Source: Saccoglossus kowalevskii
Taxonomy: Eukaryota > Hemichordata > Enteropneusta > Harrimaniidae
Length of the DNA: 24,818 nt
NCBI RefSeq assembly: GCF_000003605.2
Contig: NW_003116449.1
Coordinates: 472,181-496,998 of the forward strand
Direction: 5' to 3'
Shown: positions 1 to 11,941 of the stretch, piece by piece
How positions within the stretch are numbered: position 1 is the first letter of the stretch
Layout of the letters: every line of letters begins with the position of its first letter
The notes under the pieces: model-generated
What the model was told of the DNA's origin: nothing
What the model saw: the letters and a program-made list of their open reading frames with translations, nothing else
Databases searched by the model: none
Translations under genes and position numbers: made by a program

Positions 1-570
1 CATGTCACATTGATTGCCAATAAGGGCACTCGTATAAAAAAATAATCCGATATAAATGAAACAATTACAAATGATGAATATGCTAACTATGCAGGATTGA
101 AGTAAATTACATATGATACGTCAAATGATATATCAACCGTAGAACATTCTTGATAAGGAATATATAGTTCGGGATGGAAGGATATCTCGCTGGTAGCGCG
201 TGGTAGCACTCCGCTGGGTGAGAAAGGAATATCCCAACACAAAATAAAAGAATATTAGCCATTGCATTACCTCGCCCGTCCAAAAAATACAACAATATAA
301 AGCAAGTTAGACCACCCATTCTAACTCGCATGGCTCGATCCAACCCGTTTTTCTTTAGTGGGTCTACGCATTTCCCTCGCTTGGCCTGAATTACACGCAA
401 GACAGCGGCAAACGCTACAGAATGCTGCCAGAGTGTTTATTTTGATTAACGTCCGATTAACTTCTTATTATTCCCGCATCACAATGACCTGAATCTTTTT
501 TAAACAGATATCCGCACATACTGTTTATGTCTGACGCGATCAAGTGAAGTAAATGAGATTAGGAGAAACC
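1..570. other. Intergenic DNA, no gene recognised
   Basis: No coding exon, RNA gene or clear repeat was recognised. The longest open frame on the minus strand (107-400, 97 codons) has no family signature and no compositional sign of being coding. This is a reading by eye; a distant exon of an upstream gene could be missed. Confidence 0.5.
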
Positions 571-806
571 TCCTCTGATTGGCTAATCTACTCAAGTGTG
601 GGTAAATATAATAGCTCATAAATGGAAGGTCGTCTCTGATTGGTCAACGCACCGGCTGTATTTCTGTTTAACTATTTCAGTCTCGTAGTTTACGAAAGGC
701 CACCTCGGATTGACTACTCCTTCGTCAGGTGGATTATGTGAGACCGACTATGATTGATGTACGATTCTCACGTGATAATACGAGTGGCTGTAACTGATTG
801 GCTACC
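571..806. promoter_or_regulatory. Cluster of inverted CCAAT motifs (GATTGG-type)
   Basis: Five GATTG-containing motifs lie at about 577, 638, 708, 752 and 796, in closely related contexts (CTCTGATTGGCT, CTCTGATTGGTC, CTCGGATTGACT, TATGATTGATG, AACTGATTGGCT), spaced 44-70 bp apart. The strong ones are inverted CCAAT boxes, the NF-Y core. Either this is a CCAAT-rich promoter or enhancer of a gene outside the window, or a decayed tandem repeat whose units happen to contain CCAAT. A related motif, GACCAATCAGAGAGC, occurs near 16246. The motifs are seen directly; a regulatory role is inference. Confidence 0.3.
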
Positions 807-3180
807 GTATTGATGCGTGTAAGTTTAATAACTCCCGTGTTGGTAGTTTACCGAAGGTACCTTAGTACTTCCACAGACCTTCTATTCATAGCTTCTTTTC
901 CGGATGAGATTTAACTCCATATAGAAAATCAATAAGTCGTCCAAGTAGTGTCAAGTAAAATACATAAATGAATCAAGTGAAAAGGGACTGCGATCAGACT
1001 TTTCAGTAAACCATGGCTTGGTTTTACTACTTTTCAAAGTTTCAAGATTGCATATTAATAATTACTTTACATAAACCTTCGCACTGACGACACATCAATT
1101 ACCAATAGGTCTCAAACTCTTTTTTTTTAAAGAACCCACAAATGTTTCTGTTGATCGCTTAACCTCTAATTCGCATGCGCATGCGTGAACAGTTTTATAA
1201 CCAACACGCGTCCGTTTTCTTTCAGGTTCTTGAAGTAAAAGTTAAATGGCAGAATACTTTGATTTCTCGCTACGGCTTTCAAATTGCTCTCCTGTTACTA
1301 AATACTCTACAAACTAAATATAATCGAGTCTGTCCCTCCGAAGAGTAAACAAAGCCCCCTTTCAACGACCGGTAATGTTATCCTCAAGGAAAACGGGCGG
1401 CCAGACACCTTAGAAAATAATAACTTGCAGACGACCCATGCTTTCAGCCCTGCATGCTTTATAGAGACTCGGTAGCACCTGTCTATCCACTGACTGGATT
1501 CTTCGGAGCTTTAAATTTGAACCAAGCGATAAATAGTAGAAAATTTACATTGTAGAGCATGGCAGATATTATTAACATTATATTTATTTATTTAAGTGTG
1601 TGTGTGCGCTGAATTCTATGGAATTGTATGACGTAACTGAAGTGCGTAATCGGCACAGCTGTTTTCAAGTACTACCTTGAAAACTAGGGGCTACAAAGTA
1701 CGGTCCTTGAAAACCCCACAAAATGGCCTCTAGAAATGTGGAGTGTAACTTCTAAACTGAGTAGGTCAACATATCCCGACTGTTCTGCCACTCACTGGCC
1801 GACTCCAAGTTTCGTTTGAATTGTCTCATTCTGGCAATTCTGTCGACGGCTCTCACAAAATTGTATCCAACGCAACGAGTGCGATACTTATCTCGTTTTC
1901 CATTCCCATAGATACGGACGCGGTGATTGGTGGATTGTGTTCACGCGAGAAATGTAGCACTCTTGTGGTAAAATAGTTTCCTTCAATGCACAGTTGTGTG
2001 AGCGTCAATTCGTGTATCAAATTTTCGTTGAAGTGGCTAAGCTTAGCGGGAGCCTAATTAATAGAATGGAGACAGCTATTTGACCATCTACTCACTGTTT
2101 TCTTTGTGCGAATTGTTATTTTTTGAATCACGGTCATGTACACGTATGTGTAATTCAAATTATGTTGAAATCTGATTTCACATTCTGCATTGAACTTTCA
2201 TTTTGGTTCAATACTGGTGCCCATCTCACCATATTTGCCAAATAACAATTACGAACAAAATTAAAGATATCGTGGAAATTGTTTTCTCCTTCTAGTTTCT
2301 GGCGATCTCTCGGAATCAGTATGTGTAGTTAGGTCAATACGTAAATTCCAGCCCACCAAAAAAAATATACATATATTACATCGCAATGTAATACTGATAC
2401 AATGAAAGTATATATGTCCATAGCACGTTATTTTTTCGTGAAGCCGGGTAGCGTGATTGTCTATGGCCGCTGAGCAAAAAGCAAGGCAATGATATATGTT
2501 GTACGTATACCGCCGCACACTAAAGGTCACCCCTAGTAATCAGTGAGTGCGGTAACATATGTTTCTTATCGGAAATCTTTTCGGGGGAAGTTATTACTCA
2601 TCGGACATGCTGCCCATTGCCATGACACCCTTCCTGTTATACAGGATTCATAATATAAGCCTTAATAATCGTGCTCGTCACCCCGGCAACGGTCTTGAGA
2701 AAAGGAGAAATAATTTAAATTAGAATCACTGCGCGCTTTACCGTCCCCAACTTGTCTCAGTACAATTTGAATTGTATTATTTTATTATTGCACAATAAAC
2801 AAGTCTAGACAGTCGATGACATCATCATAAGATAACTACATGCGCGTTTCGCACGATAAGCCATGTCACTTTGCGTGAAGCCTTCAACATACGACTGTTG
2901 CTAGTACGTACACTTCTCAGGTCACTGAAAATACAAGTTTGACGATAAATCACGCCAATTTTATTCGTCGTTGTTTTATTTGCATTCTTAAAATGACGCT
3001 ATCAAATTGATTTATTCGCAAATTTGATGATTGAGCTGCACAGGTGACATGTTAGGGAAAAAATGACAAAATTTAAATTAAGCACGGTGGAGGGTAATGC
3101 ATATGCATTCGAATATGAGTGGACTGCCTTAGGCTACCCGAGTGAGCTGACATAAGGTGAAGTTGTTATTTAAATCCGGC
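807..3180. other. Intergenic DNA with short palindromes
   Basis: No gene was recognised. Small structures only: a CGCATGCGCATGCG palindrome near 1172-1186, similar to nuclear respiratory factor-type GCGCATGCGC sites and to the repeat copies at 12394 and 18173, and an 8-bp inverted repeat TTTTCAAG/CTTGAAAA at 1662-1683 with a further CTTGAAAA downstream. The 89-codon minus-strand frame at 2261-2530 shows no family signature. Confidence 0.4.
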
Positions 3181-3187
3181 AAAGCGC

Positions 3188-3232
3188 AAAAGTAAATTGA
3201 TTTTAGTTTTGCTTTGCTTTTGATTTACTTTT
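3188..3232. repeat. Short inverted repeat (hairpin)
   Basis: Perfect 10-bp arms AAAAGTAAAT (3188-3197) and ATTTACTTTT (3223-3232) surround a 25-bp loop. The loop's right part and the left flank can also pair partly through GCAAAGC-type sequence. It is AT-rich and could be incidental; no terminal repeat or target duplication was seen. Confidence 0.35.
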
Positions 3233-3479
3233 GATTTATTTATAAATTGCAAAATTCAAACTGAAACGAGAGGTTTATATTGGCCAATAGTATAAAATAT
3301 TGGAATATTTTCAAATCACGGCATTAGTCATTGCGCTCGTTGATTGGCTGGTTTGGTGACAATGGTTTTTTGTATCAATAGTAATTTCTTTTCAACTTTA
3401 TTTTATTTCAACAAGTTACAGAAGAAAAAACTTGCGCATGCGTCCGCGGATTTCGTACTAGTTTGTACGTAGTTGGGAC

Positions 3480-3790
3480 CCCGTTTTATTAAAATGGTAC
3501 AGTAACACCATCATGATACTGTAAGGTCACGGCGTTACCAATGATTCACGCAAACGGCGCCATCGTGGGGGTCAACCGCGGGGCTCGGGGGTCATCCGTC
3601 CAAGAATAGTAAGAATACTAGAAGTACTCACTACTAAAGCTGTTGTCGCGGCCCCGTGGTCTTTGTGCTCATAACCGGAGATCATTATCACCGCCATTGA
3701 AAGCGGCAGGCCGCCGTCATGCCCATTTAAACACGCGACCAAGACGGGGACGTGGCGAATGAGAAAGATGTGCGGAATTCAGTCCGGAAG
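3480..3790. other. GC/CpG-richer intergenic stretch
   Basis: This stretch stands out by eye from its AT-rich surroundings through G/C runs and many CpG dinucleotides. No exon with convincing splice sites or protein family match was found in it. It could be a promoter-proximal segment of an unrecognised gene, a first non-coding exon, or a fragment of an older repeat. Confidence 0.25.
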
Positions 3791-6700
3791 TAGATACCTG
3801 TCTGGTTGAATTGCTAAACATTCAGTCGGTTGGCAGCATAATTAATGCCTTTCTGAAGTGTCCATGTGCATTTCTCTATTCAACGCAGTGTTTTGTAAAC
3901 ACAGGGATGCTAATTTAATGTTTGCACTAAATGTAGAAAACAACTTCTAAAGTGGTGAAAAACATTCTACACAGGGCTCGATGGGTGGTAAAAATAGCCA
4001 CGTACACAGCAGTCCGGGTAAAGTGTAGCTCAAGTGACTATTGCTCGTGTATGTTTTGGATTTAGGTATCATGGTCGGGATCAGTGTTGGACATGTTATA
4101 CGACCGTTGATAGATCAGTGGCTATACAGTCACGCGGATATCAGTGGAGCGTGAATTCTTGGTGAGAAGTCAGCGGCATTAGTGGACCCCGAACGCCACG
4201 ACCGCGCCCTAGGACTTGCGAACTCGATCACCAATACAAAGCCAGGTAGTCAATATAGAAATTGGCCAGGCGAATTATCTACTTCCCGACATTGACGTTT
4301 TCAGGGCAAATAATTGAAACATGATCAAGTGGAAATAACCATGAAAAAATGCCCTTATCGTAGATCATCGTCGCCGATAAGAATGGTGTTAACCGCCATG
4401 TAAGTGTATACTAACAAACGTAAGTACAAAGAGGGGAACGCGGTCGAATTGGGAACACGGGCCCTTGGGTGTTCGTGGAAATCATACATTTGATTTCTTG
4501 GGATAACGCCAGTGGGCCAGATAGTGACTGTATCTGGTATTCGCACGGTCGGCCAACAGGGTATATGCATTTTTTCTCTATAGCTGAAAACACACTTTCA
4601 ATCAAATATCTACAAGACTTCAACTGAAACACATTAGCTCCTTGCGTGCTATGTATTCTTCTGTCGCTATGTGTAAAGGTATTAAAACAACGGTTAACAC
4701 GTCACAGAGTTGATGAACAACTCACTATGATGCCTCCATTCTGTACAATTAAAGCCATGTGGATCGAATCGACTACTCTACACTATCGAGGAACACCTTC
4801 TAGCCTTCTGTTGTCCAAGGTCTCTCTCCATCAGTCCGCCTATCTTTAAATCAATAAATACACATACTAGTTCAATACCACATGGGCCGTAAAGTCCTCC
4901 ATTCTAGCTTACATGGCTGACAAAATAAATACGTTGCGCGAAAATGAATGGTCTTTAAGAACTCACTCAATTAGACGGAAGGGCGTATTTTGTCTGAAGT
5001 TTAAAAAGATTTAAGTCGAGACTACACCCCCGGATTGGCTTTTTGCCAAAGTATAGTTTTATCTTTCTCCTCAAATATGGCCCACTGTCGCATCATGGAT
5101 CCATTTCTTTTTTCATTATTTTCAGAAAATGACATGTGAACCCCATGGTTAACCTTCCTTACGCAGAGCGAGACGAAAAAAGATAAATTGTTAGGATAGC
5201 ATCTTAATTATACGCCACAAAAGCGTCATTCAAGTGTTTCCCGGTCCTCGTCTTGTATGTGACAGGAATTGCCCATCGACGCGACTACTGTCTGAAAGTG
5301 TTTCCGTCACATCCTGTGTACCCTCTACATCTCTACTGCGTACCACTAAATACAACAAATTCTTTGTCCAGACTCCCAGCAAGAACGTGAGAAAAAATCA
5401 TAAAACACCGGAGGCAACTTCCAAAAAAAAAAATACCTTCAAAAAAATATTCCTATGGTTACTTTAAATTGAGTAGTAATATGCAATATCTTTTTCTGTT
5501 GCAGTATGAGCAAATGGGTTGACTTTTGACAAAACTCAGCGTGGACCCTTGACCGTTGTGTTCTGAGTGACCCTAGAAAACCTTCACATACGTGTAAGTG
5601 TATGTGAGGGGGGAAATGGGTTATATTTTAACTTCCCCGCTGCGGTTGTGCGATTATCAAACACATCGTGTGAGTTCATCACATATCCAGTATTGACAGT
5701 ACAGCCTAACACTGATGGAACTTGGAAAGCGCGTTCCGATTGCACAAAATATGCGTCAACTTATTTATAAAGCACAGATAATGATCTTTAAAGATAAGAT
5801 AGCCAATGCCAGCTGATATTGAATTTTGAACACCATGTTGGAAAAAGTAAGGAGCTGAAAGATGTGGACATAAAATAAGACTTACCCGGGGGAATTGGAA
5901 CAACCGTGCATTTTGTGCATGAAAAGACTGCTGCAAATAGACTGAAGAACAAAACGCTCTCCCAAGGGCTTGAATTATGCCGACTATATTTCCTAGGCCG
6001 GGCCATCACCAGCTTTGGCTAACGTCCAAAATCAAAGCGTCCTTTGAAAAGTTACGTTAACTAGTGGCATCCAGCCATTAGACGAGCTTAATGAATAGCA
6101 GCGAAAAACCTGAAACCGGCCCAAGCACAGCGCAACTCAAGAGTTCAGTGAAGATCTCGTCAACTTCTGCAGTGGCTCACGCGAGACCGAGGCCCCCACG
6201 TCTATGACCTAAACCACGTCACGGTCTGACTAGTGCACCAATCGCAGTGCAGACTGAAGAATGTCCGGACTTTCTTGATCGTGCCGTTTAGTTGAATAAC
6301 AGCCGGAGTCTTTTGCCACAATTGAATCAACATTAAGGCAACATGGTTGCCATGGATACGTCTAATGGCAGTAGCCACAGGGGCAACCGAAATGGTCTCA
6401 GACGTTCTTTGTTTAATTTTCAGCTGAAGTTGGAGTGTGGAGCGCTTTCCTACAAACTAGTCCGGAAAAGACTCAGCTGGCCGCCTCAAGTGAAATCCAG
6501 GTCTAAACTTATGGAAGAGCAAAGCAATTAACGATGCTTAAGGGGGACTAAGCCTTCGTGTTTGTCGGGTCAATTAAATCCTTCTAATGAAATAAATTCG
6601 CAGGTGCTGTGCTGGTCAGATTTGATCTCAAATATTGTTGCCATGGAAATACTACGGTCAGTACTGTCTAAAAATAACAAATAGGTGTTCACGTCGTGGA

Positions 6701-8560
6701 ACTTTCACGGGTTTTGTAATCATAAGGTAGTAAAAGTAAAACGCTTTAAAATTGTGACTAGTGTGTGTTGAGTGAGCGGAACTCTTCAAAATGCTACTGG
6801 GCATTGAAACTTTTTACGTCAGCTTGCATTACTTATTTTCACATGTGATGTTTGTTGTACGGTGTGACGTGGAGATGTCTACCTGGTCAATTATCCCACG
6901 TGAGGAGATTGTCCTGATTTCATATTAGTGTGCTCATTTTTTATTATTATTTGTTTATTTGAGAGGATCGGTCAGGAATAAAAAGTGTAGAATCACTACA
7001 TTAACATCACTAACAGAAATCAGTAGTATGTCTTATCATTTTAAATTCACCTTGTCAAACTTGAAAAAAGTTACACGTTTGTAAATCCCGTTTGCTACAC
7101 GCTATTGAAAACACTGAATGATTTTATTTATGTATCAATTTTGGTCGCGTTTGAGAATTGTAGTAAAAACAATGTGTTTGTGGCAGATCGTATATCATAT
7201 TGTCGCTGGTCGACCGTTATGTCAGTGAACGTGTCCTCGGCCAAGGTACAAACTTTCAGTTTACGCCCGAGTCTATCGGCGAGGGCGCAGTAATTCCCGC
7301 CGAGCTCGACGGGAAAAATGATTGGAGTTGAAATCATATGATTAATATTCCCTATTTGATTAATGTTAATTACTGTTATTGGATTACATTAATATATTTA
7401 AAATATTCGTATAAAACTACGACTATATTGCAAGTGCACATAGCGTGAATATTGTTTATTGTGAAGTTGAAATATCACCCCAGATCTAAAATTAATAAAA
7501 TTGAACATTTTCCATGCAAAGTCATATTGTATAAACGTATGTTATTTTCAGAACACAGCAATATCGGTGATGTGAACGGCTTTTCTGTCACCCATTAATT
7601 TCATACCACCAATTTACCAATTAGCATATCAAACTAATATAATTGTTGTTAGCCAATGGGTTTGTTCACCTCGCTGTGTCTGAAGCGCGGCGTGTGAGGG
7701 CGTACATGTGGGAAGGTTTATTTATTGACAAGTATCAGTGATCTGTGAATCTGGACAACACTCGATTAGACACTTCAGAACGGCTGCTTTTCTGAGAATA
7801 TTGAAAGCAGAGAGCCTTACAAATATATGTGTTTTGTGTACATCCATTTTGTAGGAGAACGAGCTGACGAACGCGTGTTTTTCTAACTAGAATTATATTA
7901 CATACCAAATTAAAATAATATGTTTATCTTTGTAACCTCTTTTTTTTTAAGAGAAATTCACCCAAACGCAGAAAGTGAATAAAGTGGAAATGCTTAGTAC
8001 ATAATGATAAATTGTATGTGCACCAATTTTGAAAGAGTACGAATCTTTTTGTTGAATGAGCATGGGTGCTAATATTATTAACCGAGTTCTCTGCAATTTA
8101 AAGCCCTTTCCATTTACCTAGTTACACATTAAGCGTTTCTTTAGTTGAATGTCAAATACAAGTTGGTCTTCACAGAACAGATATGCATGGTTATCTTTCG
8201 GCCATGTTTCTCCATAATTTTAACCAATCGATCCCTGTAGGCAATGGACAATTATGTGTAATTGATTCAACATTAATAAAAAAAATACAGAAAAAAAATA
8301 TAGAGATGGAAGAAAACTGTACCAATCTTTTTGCCAAAGAAAATTAATACCTTCCTGAAATTTCAAACGAAGTCGTTTATTTCTAATATTCACACGTGTG
8401 AGGGCGCGATAACAAAATAGAACGATAATAAATGACTGTCATCAATATTTTTTCACCCAAACACGAACAACTTAAAGCAACGACGATACAGGAAATTTTT
8501 GGATAAAACTGATTATTTAGTTAATACTGGTGTGTCTTTTTAATTACTAGTTATAGTTTA
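3791..8560. other. Intergenic DNA, no gene recognised
   Basis: Open frames here are all under 80 codons (for example 6343-6531 plus and 5788-6009 minus) and none resembles a known family. The plus frame at 6343 starts inside a small inverted repeat (GGCAAC-ATG-GTTGCC) and ends after 62 codons; it is treated as chance. Base composition becomes visibly more AT-rich after about 6.9 kb. No RNA gene or transposon end was recognised. Confidence 0.4.
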
Positions 8561-8566
8561 ACCGGT

Positions 8567-8776
8567 AGGTTTTTGTTATTGATAATTTGGTTATTATTGA
8601 GAAGGTTATTATAAACCAGCAAATTCTTTAGTGGCAAGTAGGTTGTTATTATTAATCAACCGCTTGTTATTGTTCATTAGGTTGTTTTTAATGGATGAGT
8701 TGTTATTTACCAGTAGATAGTTTTAATTTTTTTATTGGCCAGAAAGTTGTTATTGAACAGTGAGTTGTTATTCGTA
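8567..8776. repeat. Degenerate ~20-bp tandem repeat
   Basis: About ten imperfect copies of a GTTGTTATT-type core recur every 14-26 bp, for example near 8573, 8589, 8604, 8641, 8663, 8680, 8699, 8746 and 8764, often followed by an AG- or CAG-containing spacer. This is a decayed minisatellite. No coding or regulatory role is apparent. Confidence 0.55.
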
Positions 8777-9796
8777 AGTTACATGTGTGTACACTGCGTT
8801 GACAAATGTACGCTTATATTTACCGAGTAAATATTTCTATTTATGAAGGTCATTGATAAGTGGAGCAATCCATTGTCTAAACAGGCGGTGGCGACAATTG
8901 ATAAAGTAAACAACTTTATGGATTTCGTATCCTTATTGGGAGTTTGAAAATAATACAATAAAGAATGCTGTTTAAATAAACAACAGTTAGCTAAAAAAGT
9001 AACAAAATAAAGTAAACAATTAGAAAATTACATCAATTAGTAAAACAGAACAAAAGTAAAAAAAAAAATACAAGAAATGTAAAATTGAGTGATTATTTCG
9101 GGGCAGCTGGTGGTAACAATACAAGAGACGTAGATACAAGACAAATTAAACTTTAATATATGTTTTTTTTAATAATATATACCCTAATAATCCTACCTCA
9201 TGTGCCCTAACTGTGCTGGGATACAAGACTACAATATTTTATGGAAAATCTCCTGACATGAGCATCCTAATAAAAAAAAACATAAACACTTTCATGACGG
9301 GGGAGGTGACCAATGCACTTCTTAGTTGCAGAATGTTTACACACTTAGAAGGCCTTATGCATGCATGTCAGGTATATTAGCGACTCTCGTGACCATGACG
9401 TGGAGTGCGATACCACTAATTCACGGTGGCCGCCTGTAAGCGGTGTTTGTTTTCACTGTGGCGGTGATAACCGCGGCTAATAAAATGTGGTGTTGAAATA
9501 TGTCCGTAGGACTTAAAGCGCTGACCATCGTTGAACCGTGTTAGTAATATAGAGTCTCAAAGTGGAGACTGGCCATGTGCGTGAATGTGTTTCACCATAG
9601 TCACGTTTTACGTTACCTCCTGCATTAAGCTAAGTTCGATAAAATTACGTATAACTACTTCAAAATGGTTTATACGTATTTTCATCGCGACGTGCTAGTA
9701 ACATGTATTATATGACACCTGTCTTTACCAAAATATTGTATAGGACGTAATTATTAGCTGATATTGACGCAGTTGATATGCGCAAAGTCAGCAATA
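8777..9796. other. AT-rich intergenic DNA, no gene recognised
   Basis: A-rich runs (around 8940-9160), with no convincing exon, RNA gene or element boundary seen. Confidence 0.4.
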
Positions 9797-9973
9797 GAAT
9801 GTATTGTACCTCAGCTACTTCCGCCTGTTTCTCTGTTTCGCTACCGAAATGTATATACCAGCCTCCTCCTTCTGTTTCTTCGCTTCGCTGCCGAATTGAA
9901 AATATAGGCTCTTTTCGGCAGCAAAGCACAGAAACAGTCGGATGAAACTGGGGTATGGAATGTATTGTTACCT
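9797..9973. repeat. Three-copy 24-bp repeat block with a hairpin, flanked by direct repeats
   Basis: Three related 24-bp units, each starting CTGTTTCT and ending CTRCCGAA, lie at 9825-9848 (plus), 9872-9895 (plus) and 9914-9937 (minus). The last two form a hairpin with 20 of 24 paired bases and an 18-base loop. The block is bounded by near-identical direct repeats, GAATGTATTGTACCT at 9797-9811 and GAATGTATTGTTACCT at 9958-9973, which differ by one inserted T. This could be a small mobile element with a ~15-bp duplication or a locally rearranged repeat; no transposon family is assigned. Confidence 0.5.
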
Positions 9974-10168
9974 TCACAAGACAGTGAATTTAACACCTAG
10001 TGAATATACCTACAAGGTCAAGCACGCTAAAATTTAACTTAGTGAATATCCCCCTCTGCAGTTATAGAACAAGGTTAAATTTACTAGTATTTGGGAATTA
10101 TATATTTATACGTATTTTAATAACTCTCTAACAGAGAATACAAAGAAGATGTCACATGAGTGGCTATA

Positions 10169-10277
10169 CAATGTCAGATTTAATAAACGCTTGTAGTAAT
10201 TTTTATTTATTCTGAGCCTTTAGCGAGGAACAAACGAAAATTATTACTCTCCAGCTCATTTAATAAATCTGGTATTG
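10169..10277. repeat. 109-bp foldback (hairpin) repeat, possible small MITE
   Basis: The outer 19-bp arms (10169-10187 and 10259-10277) match at 16 of 19 positions when one is reverse-complemented. Pairing continues inwards with small gaps (AGTAAT and TTTATT-type segments) to a centre near 10220. This near-complete palindrome resembles a foldback MITE. No clear target-site duplication is visible, so the family is not assigned. Confidence 0.45.
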
Positions 10278-10747
10278 AAACAGCAAGTTAAAAAATATGA
10301 TTAAATAAATAATGATTATTCATTAAAAATACTATAGCGAGTTTTAAGTCAAATCAAGGTTTTTGCTTCTTTGCATGGTCCAAGAGAAAATAGAAAAATA
10401 GAGCGGTTTTATTTTTTTTTAATTAAATACCACAGCAACAAAAAATATGTTCAACGTTTAATATTTATTAAATATTGCTTCTCCAATACATACATTAAAG
10501 GCTGAGTTGGATCAACAAAACGTCTTCTGGGCTTGAAACTGAAAACATACATTTCTCCATTACACCGTAAGTGGCACACTTTAGTGGTACTCAACATAAA
10601 ATTATTGTAACAAGTTTAAGAAATGCGCGAAGAACAGGTTTTAAACTGATGCGCGCGATGGGGTTCTCGCAGAACATTTCGGGTTTTTTTGCCTTTATAA
10701 TAGGGAAATGTTTTTATAATTGCGTGTTATTTTTTTCGGAGATGATG

Positions 10748-11209
10748 CTAAATTAGTCGAAATGAGCATTTGACTTCGTCATAGAAAAAATGAAAGATAA
10801 GAGATGACTTAGTATCAATAGGGTCAGAATCTGCTCGGCTCACTGTGACGTCAAATGCACAATTACTAACCGTGTCGAAGCCTAACTGCACAAAACTAAA
10901 AATAAGCAATAATCCTTCAACCACTTGCATAGTAAACAATGCATTGTCACAGTAAACCATAGACCCTTTAAAAGATATTTTAGAGGGTATATGAGTAAAC
11001 CCCGTCAATAACAACAGACACACAATGGTTATCATGATCAAATACAAGCTTAAATGTTCAAATAGGACACTTGAATTGGAAACAATATTGATATGGGGTT
11101 TATTGTTTTCAGCTGTTACAATGTGGTATATATAACATCCGTTTGTGTATGTAGTCCTGTATCTGGCGCCACCGCTAAGCGATCTCATCCAAGTATAACG
11201 GAAGTGCAT
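10748..11209 (-). CDS. Unassigned 153-codon ORF with two possible membrane segments
   Basis: This is the longest uninterrupted reading frame in the window. I do not recognise the protein. It has two hydrophobic stretches: about residues 53-70 (LYLIMITIVCLLLLTGF) and about residues 93-112 (centred on VVEGLLLIFSFVQLGF). A short loop with one cysteine joins them, and a polar tail of about 40 residues follows. A frame this long is uncommon by chance at this AT content, but there is no TATA box, poly(A) signal or neighbouring exon that clearly belongs to it. It could be an exon of an unrecognised membrane-protein gene, a decayed repeat fragment, or chance. Confidence 0.2.
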   Translation of the reverse strand: MHFRYTWMRSLSGGARYRTTYTNGCYIYHIVTAENNKPHINIVSNSSVLFEHLSLYLIMITIVCLLLLTGFTHIPSKISFKGSMVYCDNALFTMQVVEGLLLIFSFVQLGFDTVSNCAFDVTVSRADSDPIDTKSSLIFHFFYDEVKCSFRLI

Positions 11210-11691
11210 CTGTGATTATAATTATTTATTATTTGTAATTATATTCCTCTATATCCACATATTATATATCTGAGTCTTGTCAATTTCTGTATAACTTGTC
11301 TTTTAAACTGAAATCATTAACTTATTTCATAGTCTCTATTTCATTTCGAAAGGCTATTAATTAAAGTTGGTTCGAAATCGATGCAGCCAGTGCCGAGTAG
11401 GTTCTGAGGTAGATAAATATTATTCGCAATTCTATCGTTGTCTAGTGATTTATAATAAATAATTACAATAATTAATTACAAGTTTTGCTTTAAAGTGAAT
11501 TTACATTTGTAAGCAAAAATAAATAAATACGGTCAGTTCCGTTTTTCAGGTTACTGAATTCATATCATCAATACTAAATTTGAATAATTCGAAACTGTTG
11601 CCTGAGTTTATAAAATGTTAATAAATATTAATATTGTACTGTATCAAGCCTGTACGGGCCTTATTACGCAGTATCATGTGATGATGTCAGT

Positions 11692-11710
11692 CTCCAAGGT
11701 GACCTTGGAG
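11692..11710. promoter_or_regulatory. Perfect palindrome with nuclear-receptor-like half-sites
   Basis: CTCCAAGGTGACCTTGGAG has perfect 9-bp arms around a single central base. Its right half contains TGACCTTGGA, whose reverse complement TCCAAGGTCA resembles the extended half-site bound by ERR/SF-1-type nuclear receptors. It lies about 1 kb upstream of EPDR-A. The palindrome is seen directly; receptor binding is inference. Confidence 0.3.
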
Positions 11711-11779
11711 GTTCGCATTCCAGTGATTAATATTCTAGGTTAAATGGCTTTCGAGTGTTGTTTATTATTTAAAACACAC

Positions 11780-11941
11780 CAGTGGCGGATCTAGAGGGGG
11801 GGTTCTTGGGGTCCGGACCCCCCAGTTAAAAAATGTATTCAATTTGTTTTTAAGTTGTATAATATAAAAACAAATCATTAACTTAGTCTGGTGATTTTAA
11901 AGTTTGGACCCCCCCCATAAAAAAGTCTGTATCCGCCCCTG
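11780..11941. mobile_element. hAT-like non-autonomous element (MITE), 162 bp
   Basis: The element starts CAGTGGCGGATCTAGA and ends, on the opposite strand, CAGGGGCGGATACAGA; 13 of the first 16 terminal bases match. The CAG...CTG ends and the GGCGGATC-type terminus are typical of hAT-superfamily MITEs. Inside each end is a G-run or C-run, and GGGGTCCGGACCCC at 11808-11821 is a perfect palindrome. The flanks carry a 5-bp CACAC on both sides, a possible target duplication; most hATs make 8 bp, but some subgroups make 5 bp, and the flank is low complexity. It is too short to encode a transposase. Confidence 0.7.

Noticed and set aside
6343-6531. 62-codon plus-strand frame with a basic, serine-rich product
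   Set aside because: No family match, no promoter or poly(A) signal close by, and the start lies in a small inverted repeat.
3685-9470. TTATCACCGCCA at 3685-3696 and its reverse complement at 9459-9470
   Set aside because: Twelve matching bases are expected many times by chance in 25 kb on both strands; similarity does not extend convincingly.
9708-9977. 89-codon minus-strand frame
   Set aside because: It runs through the three-copy repeat block and its flanks, which explain its composition.
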